This document shows positions 1 to 10,202 of a DNA stretch of 64,000 bases, piece after piece. The notes under the pieces were generated by a model. The model searched no databases. It was not told the DNA's origin and saw nothing but the letters and a program-made list of their open reading frames with translations. The first letter of the stretch is position 1. Each line of letters starts with the position of its first letter. A program made the position numbers and the translations under genes. Source of the stretch: Tetracentron sinense (Eukaryota > Streptophyta > Magnoliopsida > Trochodendrales > Trochodendraceae); NCBI GenBank assembly GCA_015143295.1, contig CM026557.1, forward strand, positions 22,353,760 through 22,417,759, given 5' to 3'.

Positions 1-262
1 GTTCGAGTCTTGTAAGTTCTTGTTGACTTTGTCTTAGTGATATCTCTTTACTGGACTAGGTCCCGTGGTTTTTCCCGGAAGGGTTTCCACGTAAAAAACC
101 TTGTGTTGTGGTTTGCTTGTTTTCCTTTTCCGCACTTTTATTATTTTCCCATAGTTAATAATTTAATTATTAAATCTTAAAAATGGTAGAAAGAATTATA
201 GGGAAAGCTAGCCATCCCCCCTTGGTTTTGTGAGTTCTCAACTCGAATATTTTATTTGGGGT
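1..262 (+). mobile_element. Ty1/copia LTR fragment (3' part), cut by window edge
   Basis: The first ~150 bases match, in reverse complement, the sequence at about 62290-62420. Shared landmarks are GTTCGAGTC, GGTCCCGTGG, a CCACGTAAAAA block and a C-run followed by TTGG. The 62-kb copy lies next to a tRNA-Met primer binding site, so this is the 3' part of the same LTR family in plus orientation. It sits where the intron of the phytocyanin pseudogene copy A should be. The right end (~262) is approximate; the left part is outside the window. Confidence 0.6.
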
Positions 263-411
263 TCACCGAGTGATTTTTCATTCCTAAAACACACATATAT
301 TGTTATTTAAATTCATATATTTTATGACTCAAATCACAAATTATCCCCACTGGTTAGTGTTAGGTTAAAAATTAAAATGGAAAAATCCAATCATAGTATA
401 AAATAATTTAC

Positions 412-561
412 CAAGTTTATCTCCGACAAGGAATTGTTTGTCCTTAGCCCAAGCTTGATAATCGAATTTAATGGTCCAACCACATACTCTGTCGCCATAG
501 CAACTGCAGGAAAGATGACCATAATAGTGGCAAGAATGACATACAATTGCTTAGAAGCCAT
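412..561 (-). pseudogene. Phytocyanin (blue copper protein) exon 1, copy A, frameshifted
   Basis: Minus-strand exon 1 of a phytocyanin. The start at 561-559 gives MASKQLYVILATIMVIF, a typical signal peptide, then AMATEYVVG, the start of the plastocyanin-like fold. Directly after VVG the reading frame breaks. Compared with copy B (9468-10202), copy A lacks 16 bases lying between two GTGGTTGGA direct repeats. Downstream of this gap the other frame still reads DYQAWAKDKQFLVGDKL, and the phase-1 donor G|GTAAAT is at 412/411. Exon 2, with the C and H copper ligands, is not seen; an LTR fragment occupies 1-262. Family knowledge: phytocyanins are secreted or GPI-anchored copper proteins with one conserved intron at this site. 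Confidence 0.8.
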
Positions 562-903
562 GGAAGGAAGCCTAGCTAACTTGGTTTTCTTAAAGCTCTA
601 AGGTGTCTTGGATGGCTGAATCTGGATGGGTTTGGGAAGAGGCCTAAGGTGTCTAGTTATATGGCTTTCTCCTTCTTTGGCTAAGTAAACACCAATGATC
701 AGGCTTCGGTCGGCACACGCTTTTCCGGCGGCTATATGACCATGTCAACGAGTCACCACATGTAAAACAAGATGCTGTTTGGTGGCAGCATGAAAGAAGA
801 AATGTTTGTTCTCTTTGATTTAGAAAAAGTCAAGACTGAGAATAGTGTAGTGACATAGAGACAGCTTAAGAAGAGCTGTCTGTAGAACGCCTCCCGTTGA
901 AAA

Positions 904-1196
904 GGCCTGGGATTGTCTCTGGCGAAGCCAGAAAACCCTCTCGGGGTTCCATACATTGTGCGATAGTTGGCAAAAAAGTGGGGAGAAGTCATTCCATTTT
1001 CTCCCCCATGATTTTGACTTCTTACCATATGATATCTCTCCCCCTTATTTTCATTTACTTATCGCCACATGTCTTATAATGGGTGGAGAAGTCAAAATCA
1101 TAGGCCCCATGATTTTGACTTCTCTAGCACTTGTCACCTATTCTGTGGAACCCCGAGACAAGCCCTTTCTGGCTTCGCCAAAGACAATCCAAGGCC
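904..1196. mobile_element. MULE-type MITE with 9-bp target duplication
   Basis: This 293-bp non-coding element begins GGCCTGGGATTGTC and ends with the near-exact reverse complement. The inverted arms are about 50 bp and share GGCGAAGCCAGAAA and TCTCGGGGTTCCA. It is flanked on both sides by the 9-mer CGTTGAAAA (895-903 and 1197-1205). A 9-bp target duplication with long inverted repeats is the signature of Mutator-like elements. The interior repeats GATTTTGACTTCT in both orientations. It encodes nothing and needed a transposase from elsewhere. Confidence 0.8.
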
Positions 1197-1254
1197 CGTT
1201 GAAAAAGGTTAAAATTTTATTGACCAAAAGGCCCAAGCAATGTTCACAGAGTTA

Positions 1255-2023
1255 GGAATGGGCCCGAACTTAAACCGGATAAATAGTTTAGTTTTTGTTA
1301 TCATATTCAACAATTTTTTTATTCTTCTAAATAATCATGGCTACTAACCTTATATCAACCATCTTCCTTTATTCAGGCGTCGGACCAGCAAAACAAAACA
1401 AAGATCAGTACAAAGAAGTTAAATTTTTTTGAGAAATTACAGATAATTTAGTAACTTAAATTTATTTTTTATGTATGTTATTTGCTTATATTTTGATTGA
1501 TTCTTTTTATTTTATTATATCATTTGTCACAATTGATATATGCGTTGGTTGTTTAGGACCTTGAGATAGTCGACTAAGAGGATTAATGGCCTCTGTTAAT
1601 AGGAAGACCTTGATAGGATCAAGGTCTACTTTTTTCCTAAAATGGCATAATCATATATTAAGTACAGGACCATAAGCCAACCATCAATTTAGTAAGATGA
1701 TCTGAGGTAAAATCCTTGGATATATATATGGTCGTGTTTCTGAAAATCGAGTCACAAAATCCATAAAAAAAAGAGCTTATGTTCAAGTACAAACAGATTA
1801 ATATATGTATATATATATTTAGGGTCTTGCTAATGTTCATTCAGTGGGTGAACTTGGTCATGACCATCAAGCTATTTTTACCCTGCATTAATTATCAAAT
1901 ATCACTAAAGGTAAGGATAATTTTGGGTACAACTTTAGGGGGTGATAAAATTCCTCAAGTTTGCGGGTGAGGATCAGGTTACCTCATCGAAAGGCCGAAT
2001 TGATAGGCCTAATGGCTATGCAT
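1255..2023. other. Gene-free AT-rich stretch
   Basis: I see no supported gene, only short chance open frames and AT-rich sequence. Confidence 0.5.
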
Positions 2024-2206
2024 TTAAAAAAGGACTTTGCTACTGAGACCGCAAAGGACCGGGACCACACTGAGACCGTGCTTGTGATGCACGGATTTCA
2101 AAATTTCATTAAATCTATTTTTGAAAATTTAAAATCCGTACATCACAAGCATGATCTCGGTGTGGTCTCGATCCTTTGCAGTCTCACTAGCATTTTCCTT
2201 TAAAAA
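2024..2206. repeat. Long foldback (MITE-like)
   Basis: Left arm (about 2024-2107) and right arm (about 2124-2206) are imperfect inverted copies of about 83 bp separated by about 16 bp. Both carry GCAAAGGA, GACCACAC and GCTTGTGATG. Weak outer similarity (GGATCAGGTTACC near 1972 against GGTAATCCTGACC near 2211) may mark the ends of a larger element. It is non-coding and would form an 80-bp stem if transcribed. Confidence 0.65.
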
Positions 2207-3273
2207 ATTGGTAATCCTGACCTTTCTCCAAAGAGGCGGAACCTTTAATCACTCTCCAAAGGTAAGTGTATCTCCCCCAAAGGGGTACGTAGGTTCCGGG
2301 CTTGATATATATCGAGGGGGTGCGATGCTTGTAATATCCACCTCTTAGCCAAGCCTCAAATTCAGGGATTAACCCACTAATAACTTAGGACCTCTACTAG
2401 CATTCTAACTAGGGTTGCAGCTTAACCGCATGACTTCTACCCAGAAAAGAAAAAAAATTGTAGTGGCAATAATATCTAGCCCAACCCGTCAACTAGGAGT
2501 CAAAGGTCAGCTTGGGTTTGCATTTTTGTGGCTTTAATTTTAGAGCAATGGTGCGTCCATTTTTTGGTTGTCCACTCTCAAATTATTTTTCCTAATTTTT
2601 AAACAAGAAGATATAATAAAAGTGATGGAACTCACAAAAAAATGTCATACTAATTTGCCTTCCCTATAAAATAAAAATAGGGGAGAGTGTACAACGAAAA
2701 GTGGACGAGGCATTGCTCAATTTTAGTAGGTTGATTGAGCTAGAACCCAACCCAATAGTTTTAGAGAAATGCTTTTTGACTCATCGAAATCACCCAAATG
2801 TTGCATCCCATCTTATGTGGCTGTCATGTCATATGCCCACATCATGTAGTTTAAAAAGCATCTCCCTTTGGGATGTTTCTCAAAAAAATATATATGTGAT
2901 TTGAGGCCGTGTACGAACCTGAAATCTCAAAGTCCCAAATAGGTGAGAAGCCCCAAATAGGTGAGAAGAAAAATCCCTCCAACCCAAAGAGAACACATTC
3001 TGGTGAACCCATTCCGGCGAACTCATTTCGGCTTCCATTCTCCTTGGCAGCCTTAGTTTTTACTCATGTATGGTTGAATGGTTTGGTTTACATATTGCTT
3101 TTAAGGTTACCGATGATCTGTTTCTCGACGAGAAAGAAGCCGCGGATGGAGGATCGCTTTCTGTTGTTGGGAGCCTTATGTGAACTACTTATAGTCGTGT
3201 TTGAATATGTTGACTGTTCTTGTTATGTGCTTATTCTCATTTTTATTTGGGAAGAGAAAGAAGCACATAACAG
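2207..3273. other. Gene-free stretch
   Basis: No recognisable gene. A 143-codon open frame at 2909-3340 has no family features and crosses a short direct repeat (AATAGGTGAGAAG twice near 2938-2968), so it is not called. Confidence 0.5.
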
Positions 3274-4063
3274 TTGTAAGCACCCAATTTTTACACCCTG
3301 TAGAACCCTAGCTAGTCCTATGAAAACCCTAAACCCTTAGGAAAAATCTTAGAACCAAAACCCTCGGGCTCAAAGCCCATCACCATTAGGAAAACCCTAA
3401 ACCCTAGGCGAAACCCTAGCCTGACCATAGCTAAACCCTAGGTAAGCCCTAGACCTAGCCCTAGCTTAAAACTTAGTAAAACCCTAGGACAAGCCCATAT
3501 GGGCTCAAGGCCCGTTTACAAATCCAAATCAGTCAAAACCATAGAGCAAAGCCTTTGGGGGCCCACCAACCTTAGGGGTCCTCGAGGATGGGGCTCACAC
3601 CCTCATAGTTCAAAATAGGCGGGAAAGCTCCCAAAAGGACAAGCTTATCCATAGTTCGGCCCAAGTGTGCGAGAATTTAGCCCAAACAAGAAAAAGCCCA
3701 AGGTGTCGGTAATCAAATTACCGACACCCTCAAAAAACCCTATTTTCTTGGTGGCGGTAATTTGATCACCGCCACTCTGAGTTTTGCAGAACCAGTGCAT
3801 CAACGCCCTTCCTGCCACCTTAGGTCCTCCACTATTGGTCCCCCACACTACCCTAAATGTCCATACTACCCCTAAGCCTCCTCCACTCCTCTATAAAACC
3901 ACAACCAACCCCATTCTTGGTCTGTTGGGTGGACGAAGTTATACTTGACAAGCTATACCTCAACTGCAACGTTCGGCTCCATACCCTTAGCATCATCCAC
4001 AAGCCTTCTTCTTATAAAGTATGTGCCATTATCAATAGGAAAGCAAATGCAAATATGCAATAG
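3274..4063 (+). mobile_element. Candidate LTR rich in telomere-like AACCCTA motifs
   Basis: The block starts TGTAAGCACCCAATTTTTAC, which looks like a plant Ty3-type LTR start, and runs into many degenerate AAACCCTA/AACCCTAG motifs between 3300 and 3485. A TATA-like CTCTATAAAACC is at about 3890. No matching second LTR, primer site or coding region is adjacent, so it would be a solo or truncated LTR. The right boundary is a guess. An alternative reading is an interstitial telomere-like tract. Confidence 0.35.
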
Positions 4064-4292
4064 ACCATGAACCTGGACTGTTTTTACTATTAGAGACTTT
4101 CCAACTCTGCTCCCACAAACTCACTCAAAATTCAAAAGTCAACCAGCTAGGGTCTCTCAAACCAGGGCTGGTTTTATGTTCCATATTTCTTACTTCGTTA
4201 CAACATGATTCTTTAATTACAGATTGAAAAAAAAAAAAGAGTTAATCAACAAGGGTCTCTCAAAATGATGGATCATGGTCTTCAGTTCAACG

Positions 4293-5735
4293 TCATTCTC
4301 CAATTTTTTTAAGACGTGAAACCAATTCCTTTTCACCAGATTTCTTCAAGTGATCAATTATACTGTCTACATAAGGAGCTTTCAATGGAATCCCCCTCCT
4401 AACCATTACGCTTGCAAGCTTTGAAGCTTCCAACAAATGACCCTGTTGAAAAAGTCCTACTAAGAGAATTGAATAAATATGGGTGTCAACAGAAGATAAG
4501 CATTCTACCTTCTCCAGTTCACAATACAAACCAAACCCATCTAAAGCCCGTCCCTCTAAACAAATCTCCTTTATCAAAGAGTTACATGCCAACCCCTCGG
4601 GCTTCACCCCACTTGCTAACATCCTCCTAAAGAGCTTCTCTGCTTCCTCCATATTTTTAATCCAAAGGAGACACACCACAAAAGAACTATAGCACCCACC
4701 GCTAGAGACACTGCCATCCACAATCACTTTATCGATCAGCTTGTAAGCCTCCACTACACGCCCTTCTACACAAAGACCCTTAATTAAAGTACTAATCGTG
4801 ATCCGATTTGGAGGACAACCATGAGCTCCCATTCGATCCAAAATGTTCAACGCCTCGTTCGACCGACCATTCTCACAGAAACTTTGGATCACAGATGTAT
4901 ATGTAACGACATTCGGAGTAGGAATGTCACCCTCTTTCTCCATCTCTCCCAGCAACTCCAACGCCCTCTCCAGACTCCCAGACTTACAAACCCCATCAAG
5001 CAATGCGGAATATGCCACGACATTTGGAAAACAGCCATGCCCCCTCATAACCTCAAATAAGCTAAAAGCATCCTCAAACCGGCCCACATTACAAAACCCT
5101 TTGATCAACGAGACATAGGTGATCATATCAGGATAAAGATCAATCAAAGCCATCTCTTTCATCAGTCCCATTGCCAAATCCATGTCACCCTTTTCGCTAA
5201 AGAGCCGTATAACAACATTATATGAAGTAGTGTCCGGCCGGCAATCAAATTCTGCCATTTTTCTCAATACCCCTAAAGCCTCTTCAGCAAGTTTAGCTTC
5301 TCTACATAAATTCAAAATCACCTTAAAAGTCTTAATTGAAACCAAACAACCTTCAATCCTATAAGTTTCTAAAATATCATTCAGATACTGCGGCATTCGA
5401 TCAATTTCGACTAATTTATAAGCTTTACCATACATCCATGTACTGTGTTTGTAATCCGGTTGCTGATCAGCCCAAATGAAGAACCTAAGACCCAAAAGAG
5501 ATCGATTGACAGAGCATCTTCGCAAGACTTGTTCGACGCATGAAGAATCTAACTTTGCCCTAATTTTTCCTAGAGTCCTCTCTAAGTTAGAGTCTGAACC
5601 ATGTTTCTGCAAGAGGTTCCAATAATTTTCTGCAGAAGCGCTCGTGATCGGTCGCCTTAGTGCAAGCAAAAATCCAGGATTTTTGAATCGATATGACGAA
5701 GACGATAGCAATTGAGAGATTGAATAAACCGCCAT
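4293..5735 (-). CDS. P-class pentatricopeptide repeat protein (At5g47360-like)
   Basis: An intronless 480-codon frame on the minus strand from ATG at 5735 to TGA at 4293. Residues 1-35 are Ser/Arg-rich without acidic residues, as expected of an organelle (probably mitochondrial) targeting peptide. Residues ~50-130 form a divergent helical lead-in (LRRCSVNRSLLGLRFFIWAD). From about residue 134 to 460 there are about nine tandem 35-residue PPR motifs, for example SYNVVIRLFSEKGDMDLAMG and TYVSLIKGFCNVGRFEDAFS. No E or DYW extension is present, so it is P-class. Family knowledge: such proteins bind specific organellar RNAs and act in processing, splicing or stability; the target here is unknown. 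Lack of introns is usual for the family. The At5g47360 likeness is from recall of the N-terminal and repeat wording, not a search. Confidence 0.9.
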   Translation of the reverse strand: MAVYSISQLLSSSSYRFKNPGFLLALRRPITSASAENYWNLLQKHGSDSNLERTLGKIRAKLDSSCVEQVLRRCSVNRSLLGLRFFIWADQQPDYKHSTWMYGKAYKLVEIDRMPQYLNDILETYRIEGCLVSIKTFKVILNLCREAKLAEEALGVLRKMAEFDCRPDTTSYNVVIRLFSEKGDMDLAMGLMKEMALIDLYPDMITYVSLIKGFCNVGRFEDAFSLFEVMRGHGCFPNVVAYSALLDGVCKSGSLERALELLGEMEKEGDIPTPNVVTYTSVIQSFCENGRSNEALNILDRMGAHGCPPNRITISTLIKGLCVEGRVVEAYKLIDKVIVDGSVSSGGCYSSFVVCLLWIKNMEEAEKLFRRMLASGVKPEGLACNSLIKEICLEGRALDGFGLYCELEKVECLSSVDTHIYSILLVGLFQQGHLLEASKLASVMVRRGIPLKAPYVDSIIDHLKKSGEKELVSRLKKIGE

Positions 5736-6109
5736 TAATCAACAGAAGAAGTAGAATGCACGAAATTCGTTCAAAAGAAACCCTAAACTTGATGGAAAAT
5801 TTACCTCGTTTTGTTGATGTTAAAGATTCGATCTTTGTAAAGCTTGCCAAACCCCAAAACTAAATACCTCGTCCGTTCGCACTCCACTGTAATCTTGGAT
5901 ACATTTTCCCCTGCTCTGCGTTTTCTCTCTCTGTCTGTGATTCAGTAGTTGAAGCCTTTGATCCAGTCCAGGCGGAATAGATGAAGATCGGAACCTGGTT
6001 GATGCTCGTAGCACCGGTTTCCTCCAAAGTACTGAGCTTTAGGTTGCGTCGTTGACAGGGTGTATATACATCTTGGAACGGGAAATTTCCCCTTTAGGTC
6101 CCACTTTAA

Positions 6110-6128
6110 CCCCCCCCCCCCCCCCCCC
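6110..6128 (+). repeat. Poly-C tract (19 bases)
   Basis: Uninterrupted C run followed by an A run, about 370 bp upstream of the PPR start codon. Similar C or G runs occur at about 6653-6667, 20613-20626, 56870-56898 and 62200-62213. Confidence 0.9.
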
Positions 6129-6138
6129 AAAAAAAACA

Positions 6139-6306
6139 CACCTTGTTTTTGGGTGATTTAGATCTCTCTCCTGTGCGTGAGGATGAAACTCGTTTTGAAC
6201 GATTATACCCTTTGCAACCTAGCACCTTGTTTTTGGGTGATTTAGATCTCTCTCCTGTGCTTGAGGATGAAACTCGTTTTGAACGATTATACCCTTTGCA
6301 ACCTAG
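6139..6306. repeat. Two-copy 84-bp tandem duplication
   Basis: 6139-6222 and 6223-6306 are the same 84-bp unit with one difference seen by eye (GTGCGTGAGG against GTGCTTGAGG). The unit includes GATTTAGATCTCTCTCC and CGTTTTGAACGATTATACCC. The near identity implies a recent duplication. It has no coding evidence. Confidence 0.9.
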
Positions 6307-6312
6307 CACATA

Positions 6313-6568
6313 GGGTGTGTTCATTTGGCTAAAAAGTGAAAGAAAAAAAAGGAAAATGTGTTTTTTTGCATTTAGTTTATAAGAAACACACTTTTATTTT
6401 CTTATACTTTCTCAAAAGTGATAAATTTTATTTCAAAACCTTCATCCATCTTTTGATGGTTGTTTTGCAATAAAATTTTAGTTTCTTTTATTTTCTTTTA
6501 CTTTATTTTCTTTTCTTTTCTTTTCATTTTTTTTCTTTCACCCACTTTCTCGCCAACCGAACACACTC
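6313..6568. mobile_element. MITE-like foldback, GGGTGTGTTC termini
   Basis: The element starts GGGTGTGTTCATTTGGCT and ends GCCAACCGAACACACTC, an inverted match of about 17 bp. The match continues inward through a GTGAAAGAAA / TTTCTTTCAC pair. It is AT-rich and non-coding. ATA flanks both sides, so a 3-bp target site is possible, but the superfamily is not certain. Confidence 0.55.
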
Positions 6569-7025
6569 ATAAGGAAAAGAAAAAAGAGAAATAGTTAACA
6601 TACCTGTGAAATCTACTTACAAACTTAAGGCTGGACTTCAATATTGGTCTAGTCCCCCCCCCCCCCCTCTCTTGAGTGCTTAAGAGGGGGGTTGGACTAA
6701 TGAGGTCCAACCTTAGGTTTTTAAATAGATTTTAGGGGTACGCCTATCACTGCTCAAGAAAAAACTAGAACAAAAAAAAAGGGAGAATAGAGAGAAAGGA
6801 AGAAGATGAATACTAAAAACACTCTCCCTCTCTGCTCTACTATTCTTCTCCTAAAATTAAAATAACACTATCATTCACGAAGAAAGAATGAGAGAAGAAA
6901 GTTAATGAAGAAGAGGAAGAACAAGGGTTACGTGATGTTTCTTTTTTTTCTTTTTCTTTTCGATTTTATTGTTTATAAAAAATATTAATTTTTTTTATTT
7001 CATTAATCTATTGATTTGTACATCG

Positions 7026-7178
7026 AAAAAAATTAGGAATATTGAATTTTTAATTCGATAAATCCAAAAAAAAAATAGGTATATTAAAAAATAAATCGAT
7101 ATATCGAAGAAAAAAAATCGATATACCTAATTTTTTTTTGATTTATCGAATTAAAAATTCGATATTCCTAATTTTTTA
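7026..7178. repeat. AT-rich palindrome with ~60-bp arms and CGATATATCG core
   Basis: The left arm (7026-7085) and right arm (about 7120-7178) are near-perfect inverted copies; both contain TCGAATTAAAAATTC or its complement. Beyond it (7180-7270) the ATTCGATAT motif recurs in further degenerate inverted copies. It encodes nothing. Confidence 0.7.
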
Positions 7179-7433
7179 CAATATATCAAAAAAAACTGAT
7201 ATATTGAATTTTTTTTTTCGATATATTGAAATTTAATTCGATATATCTAAAATAAATTCGATATTTCAAATTTTTTACTAGATTTTATAATTTTGTTTCG
7301 TTCTTCAAATTGTATTTTGATTTATCAAAGTTTTTTACGAATAAATCAAACAAAGTATTCAAATAGAGGAAGATCCAATCACTTGGATGATGTGTGCACG
7401 TGTATCGCCCCCACACGAGTATACGGGTACCCA

Positions 7434-7490
7434 TCTTCTTCTTCTTCCTTTCCTTCTCTTCCTCTTCTTCTTCCTTCTTCCTTTCCTCTA
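7434..7490 (+). repeat. CTT/CCT-rich low-complexity tract
   Basis: An interrupted TTC/CTT tract of about 57 bp. It produces Ser/Phe-rich chance open frames at 7293-7643 that should not be taken as genes. Confidence 0.8.
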
Positions 7491-7682
7491 TTCTGGTTTT
7501 TTCTTTTCCTCATGTGCACAGGTTACAGAAGAGTATACTCGTCCAAAATAGGTTTAACTCTCACCCACAAATGTGAGAGACCTAATAAAATAATTCCCCA
7601 AAAGCAAGTTGTTTTTGGGGTTTCTTTAAAAAGTTGGTCCTAAAGGGGAAATATCACTATAGGAACCAAATCTTCCACGATG

Positions 7683-7940
7683 AGAATCGGATTTGGAAAA
7701 TCCGATTATCACCTCTAAGGTCTCTACGTGTCCCTTTTGACACCCCTTAACCCTAGTCAAAATTCACAGGTTCACCCACCCATCCTAGGTTTTTAAAAAA
7801 TATATATTTTAATATTAAAACTATTAAAATATGTTTAAAAAGAATTAATATTTTTTCTAAAAACCAAGGATGTGTGGGTGAACCCTAGGAGTAGGTGAAT
7901 CTTAACCACAGTTAAGGGGTCATAAGGGACACGTATAATT
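7683..7940. mobile_element. MITE family 'ACGTGTCCC', copy 1
   Basis: An imperfect foldback. The left side carries ACGTGTCCCTTTTGACACCCCTTAACC and TTCACCCACCCATCC; the right side carries GGGTGAACCCTAGG and TTAAGGGGTCATAAGGGACACG. The centre is A/T-rich. Related copies are at 12155-12300, 13831-14155, 42187-42529, 44030-44205 and 45590-45700. This 20-base limit aside, the same blocks recur in each copy. Non-autonomous, with no open frame. Confidence 0.6.
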
Positions 7941-7994
7941 TTTTCATCATTAATTTTATTAGCCTTTAGGTTTTTCACCTAAGGTAACATCCTT

Positions 7995-9250
7995 GATTTT
8001 GATGATAATACAATAATAGAATGACATTTGTATTACTAATATTCTATTTAATTTAAGTGTAATTCAGCTTATGAAGAGCATTAGGATATCATCCAAGGTA
8101 AAATGATGGAAATGCAACAAAGCTTAAAGAAGATTCCTCCATTAAGCCATAAAAAAGTAATTGGATCAAGTTGAGCATATTAAAGATCACATCAAAAGCC
8201 AAAGTCCAAGTCGGATCATCAAGAAGACATGAAGACAAAGCCAAATTGAAGATCCAAGATCAAGTGTGAAGTGAAGACTCACAAGAAGATCTAAAAGTTT
8301 ATTTTGTGTCTTGTGAGGGTTTAAGGACTTTTGTAAGAAGTCATCAAAGGTTGATTGGTTGAATTGTTCAAAGTCATACATTGACTTTATAATCCTGAGA
8401 TAATATTGCACATCTGTATAAGGATCCTAAGACTAAATTGATAAATATTTTAAGGCCCTAGGACATCATTTGTAATGATCAAAAACATGATAAAGATGAG
8501 TCAAAAGATCAAGGAAATCATGCACATTATTTTGGTTAAGTAAAGATGAGATTATAGAAAAAATAGAGTAATCTCGTAGACGAAATTGAATAAGAAATTC
8601 AATCTCGTCGACAAATTTGTCCGCAGAACCACTGTTTTCTATTTCTGTTCAAATTTCATCGACGAATTCAAAGTGTCAACTCAATCTCGTCGACAAATTC
8701 ATGCGAGACAGAGTTTCCTGAACTTTGTAACGGCTAGTTTTTAACAGTCATTCTTTGCCCCATTATGCCTCCAATGGTTATATTTTTGCAAGAGTTATAA
8801 ATAGGATTGATTTATGAATGAAATTAAGAAATCCAATACTTCAAATCATTCACTCCAAGCTTAGATTTTCAAATCCATAGAGTTTAATCAAGAATCCCTA
8901 AATCCAAGTTCTTGAGTTTTTCAACTTTAATCTTTGAGAGATTTTTAGTGAGTGTTCAAGGCATTTATCAGTTCATGTAAATAGCATTATCTGAGTGCAA
9001 AAACTTCTCTTATCAAAGAAGTTGTAATATCAAGTGGTCCGTGAGAGTCTTGTTCGTAAAACCGGAAGCTTTGTAAGGGTTGATTTCTACCCGTAAAGAG
9101 ATTGAGAAGGTCTGGTCACGACCCAGAAAGTGGACTAAGTTTAGGGAAAATTAACCTTTACAAGATTTGATCTCGACCCAGAAGAAAGATTATAAAAATT
9201 TGATCTTCACCCGGAAGAACACGTACCAACACTATTAACCACCAGGGCTA
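7995..9250 (+). mobile_element. Solo-LTR-like block, SIRE/Maximus-type copia
   Basis: It begins TTTTGATGATAATACAATAA, carries several TCGTCGACGAA/CGACAAATT motifs (8590-8700), a TATA-like GTTATAAATAGG near 8795 and a series of TCTACCCGTAAAG-like blocks (9080-9220). The same start wording and TCGTCGACGAA blocks recur in reverse at 58650-60045. No retroviral coding region adjoins it, so it is probably a solo LTR. Boundaries are approximate. Confidence 0.55.
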
Positions 9251-9467
9251 ACCAAATTATGATAACAAAGAAAAAAAGTATCGGTAATTTATTTTACTAT
9301 TGCCCGTGAATGAAAGTTGCGTTTCTTTATAATTAAAAAAAAAACTAAATCAACATATATATCATTAAACTCTTAGTTCATAAATATCCATGCCTACGAC
9401 CATGCATGCAGTGGGAAAATTCGTTCTTTTTGGATAAAAAATGTAAAGTATTCTTGGTTAACATCCA

Positions 9468-10202
9468 TCAAACCACGATCATCACGATCGCAATCATAGC
9501 TGCTATTAGTTGTACACGGTATCCAAATAGAAAGATCCCATTAGCCGCATTGCTAGATGGTGAGGAGGGGCTGACCGGTGACACGGTGATGGAGAGCTTC
9601 TGGCCTCCAATGACGCAGTGCTCCGCGACACCACAGATGTACCAATTATTGCCAGGGGTAGCAAGTGTGTTATCTCATCATTTCCTGTACTTAGAGCCTC
9701 GTTTGCAGGTGGTACACTGCATTCCTTGAAGCCCGTCTCATTCACTCTGAAGACATTGTGAACCCCAATGGGGTATTTGAATACTGCATTGTCAAAATAA
9801 ACTCAATACCATTAGGGTCTGGTGGCAAACTGGTAATGGGTTTGGGTCGGTATCTCCTCAACCCGAAACAGAAGAACTTTTATTTTTGATAACACACAAA
9901 CTCAAACACTATACATCACAAACACACACATGCCCAAGGCACAAGGCCACACACCCACTAACCCTCTCATGAAACAGACAAATTTCGTAACACGCACATA
10001 TATATTGTTATTTAAATTGATATATTTGTAACTCAAATCACAAATCAGATGCTAAAAAAGTATGAAATAATTTACCAAGTTTATCACCGACGAGTAATTG
10101 TTTGTCCTTAGCCCAAGCTTGATAATTGAATTTGATGGTCCAACCACTCTCATCTCCAACCACATACTCCGTCGCAATTGTAACTGCAGGAAAGATGAGC
10201 AT
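9468..10202 (-). pseudogene. Phytocyanin (stellacyanin-like), copy B, start lost and frameshifted
   Basis: Two minus-strand exons, 10202-10076 and 9783-9468, joined by a phase-1 GT-AG intron (10075-9784). Exon 1 reads GDESGWTIKFNYQAWAKDK. Exon 2 opens VFKYPIGVHNVFRVNETGF with the first copper ligand H, then after a frame change NNWYICGVAEHC with ligands C and H and GGQKL, where Q would be the axial ligand as in stellacyanins. The end is a Ser/Pro-rich linker and hydrophobic tail ending at TGA 9470-9468, as in GPI-anchored phytocyanins. Damage: about 47 bases present in copy A, holding its start codon and the first codons of the signal peptide, are absent here, leaving only an internal ATG at 10202. 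An extra dinucleotide in a GTGTGT run at 9665-9670 shifts the frame in exon 2. It is probably inactive; a sequencing error in the run cannot be excluded. Confidence 0.82.

Noticed and set aside
2909-3340. 143-codon plus-strand open frame
   Set aside because: No domain or codon bias, crosses a short direct repeat and runs into the AACCCTA-rich block.
4412-5364. Plus-strand open frames inside the PPR gene
   Set aside because: Antisense shadows of the repeat-rich PPR coding sequence.
7293-7643. Ser/Phe-rich open frames
   Set aside because: Produced by translating the CTT/CCT tract; no family features.
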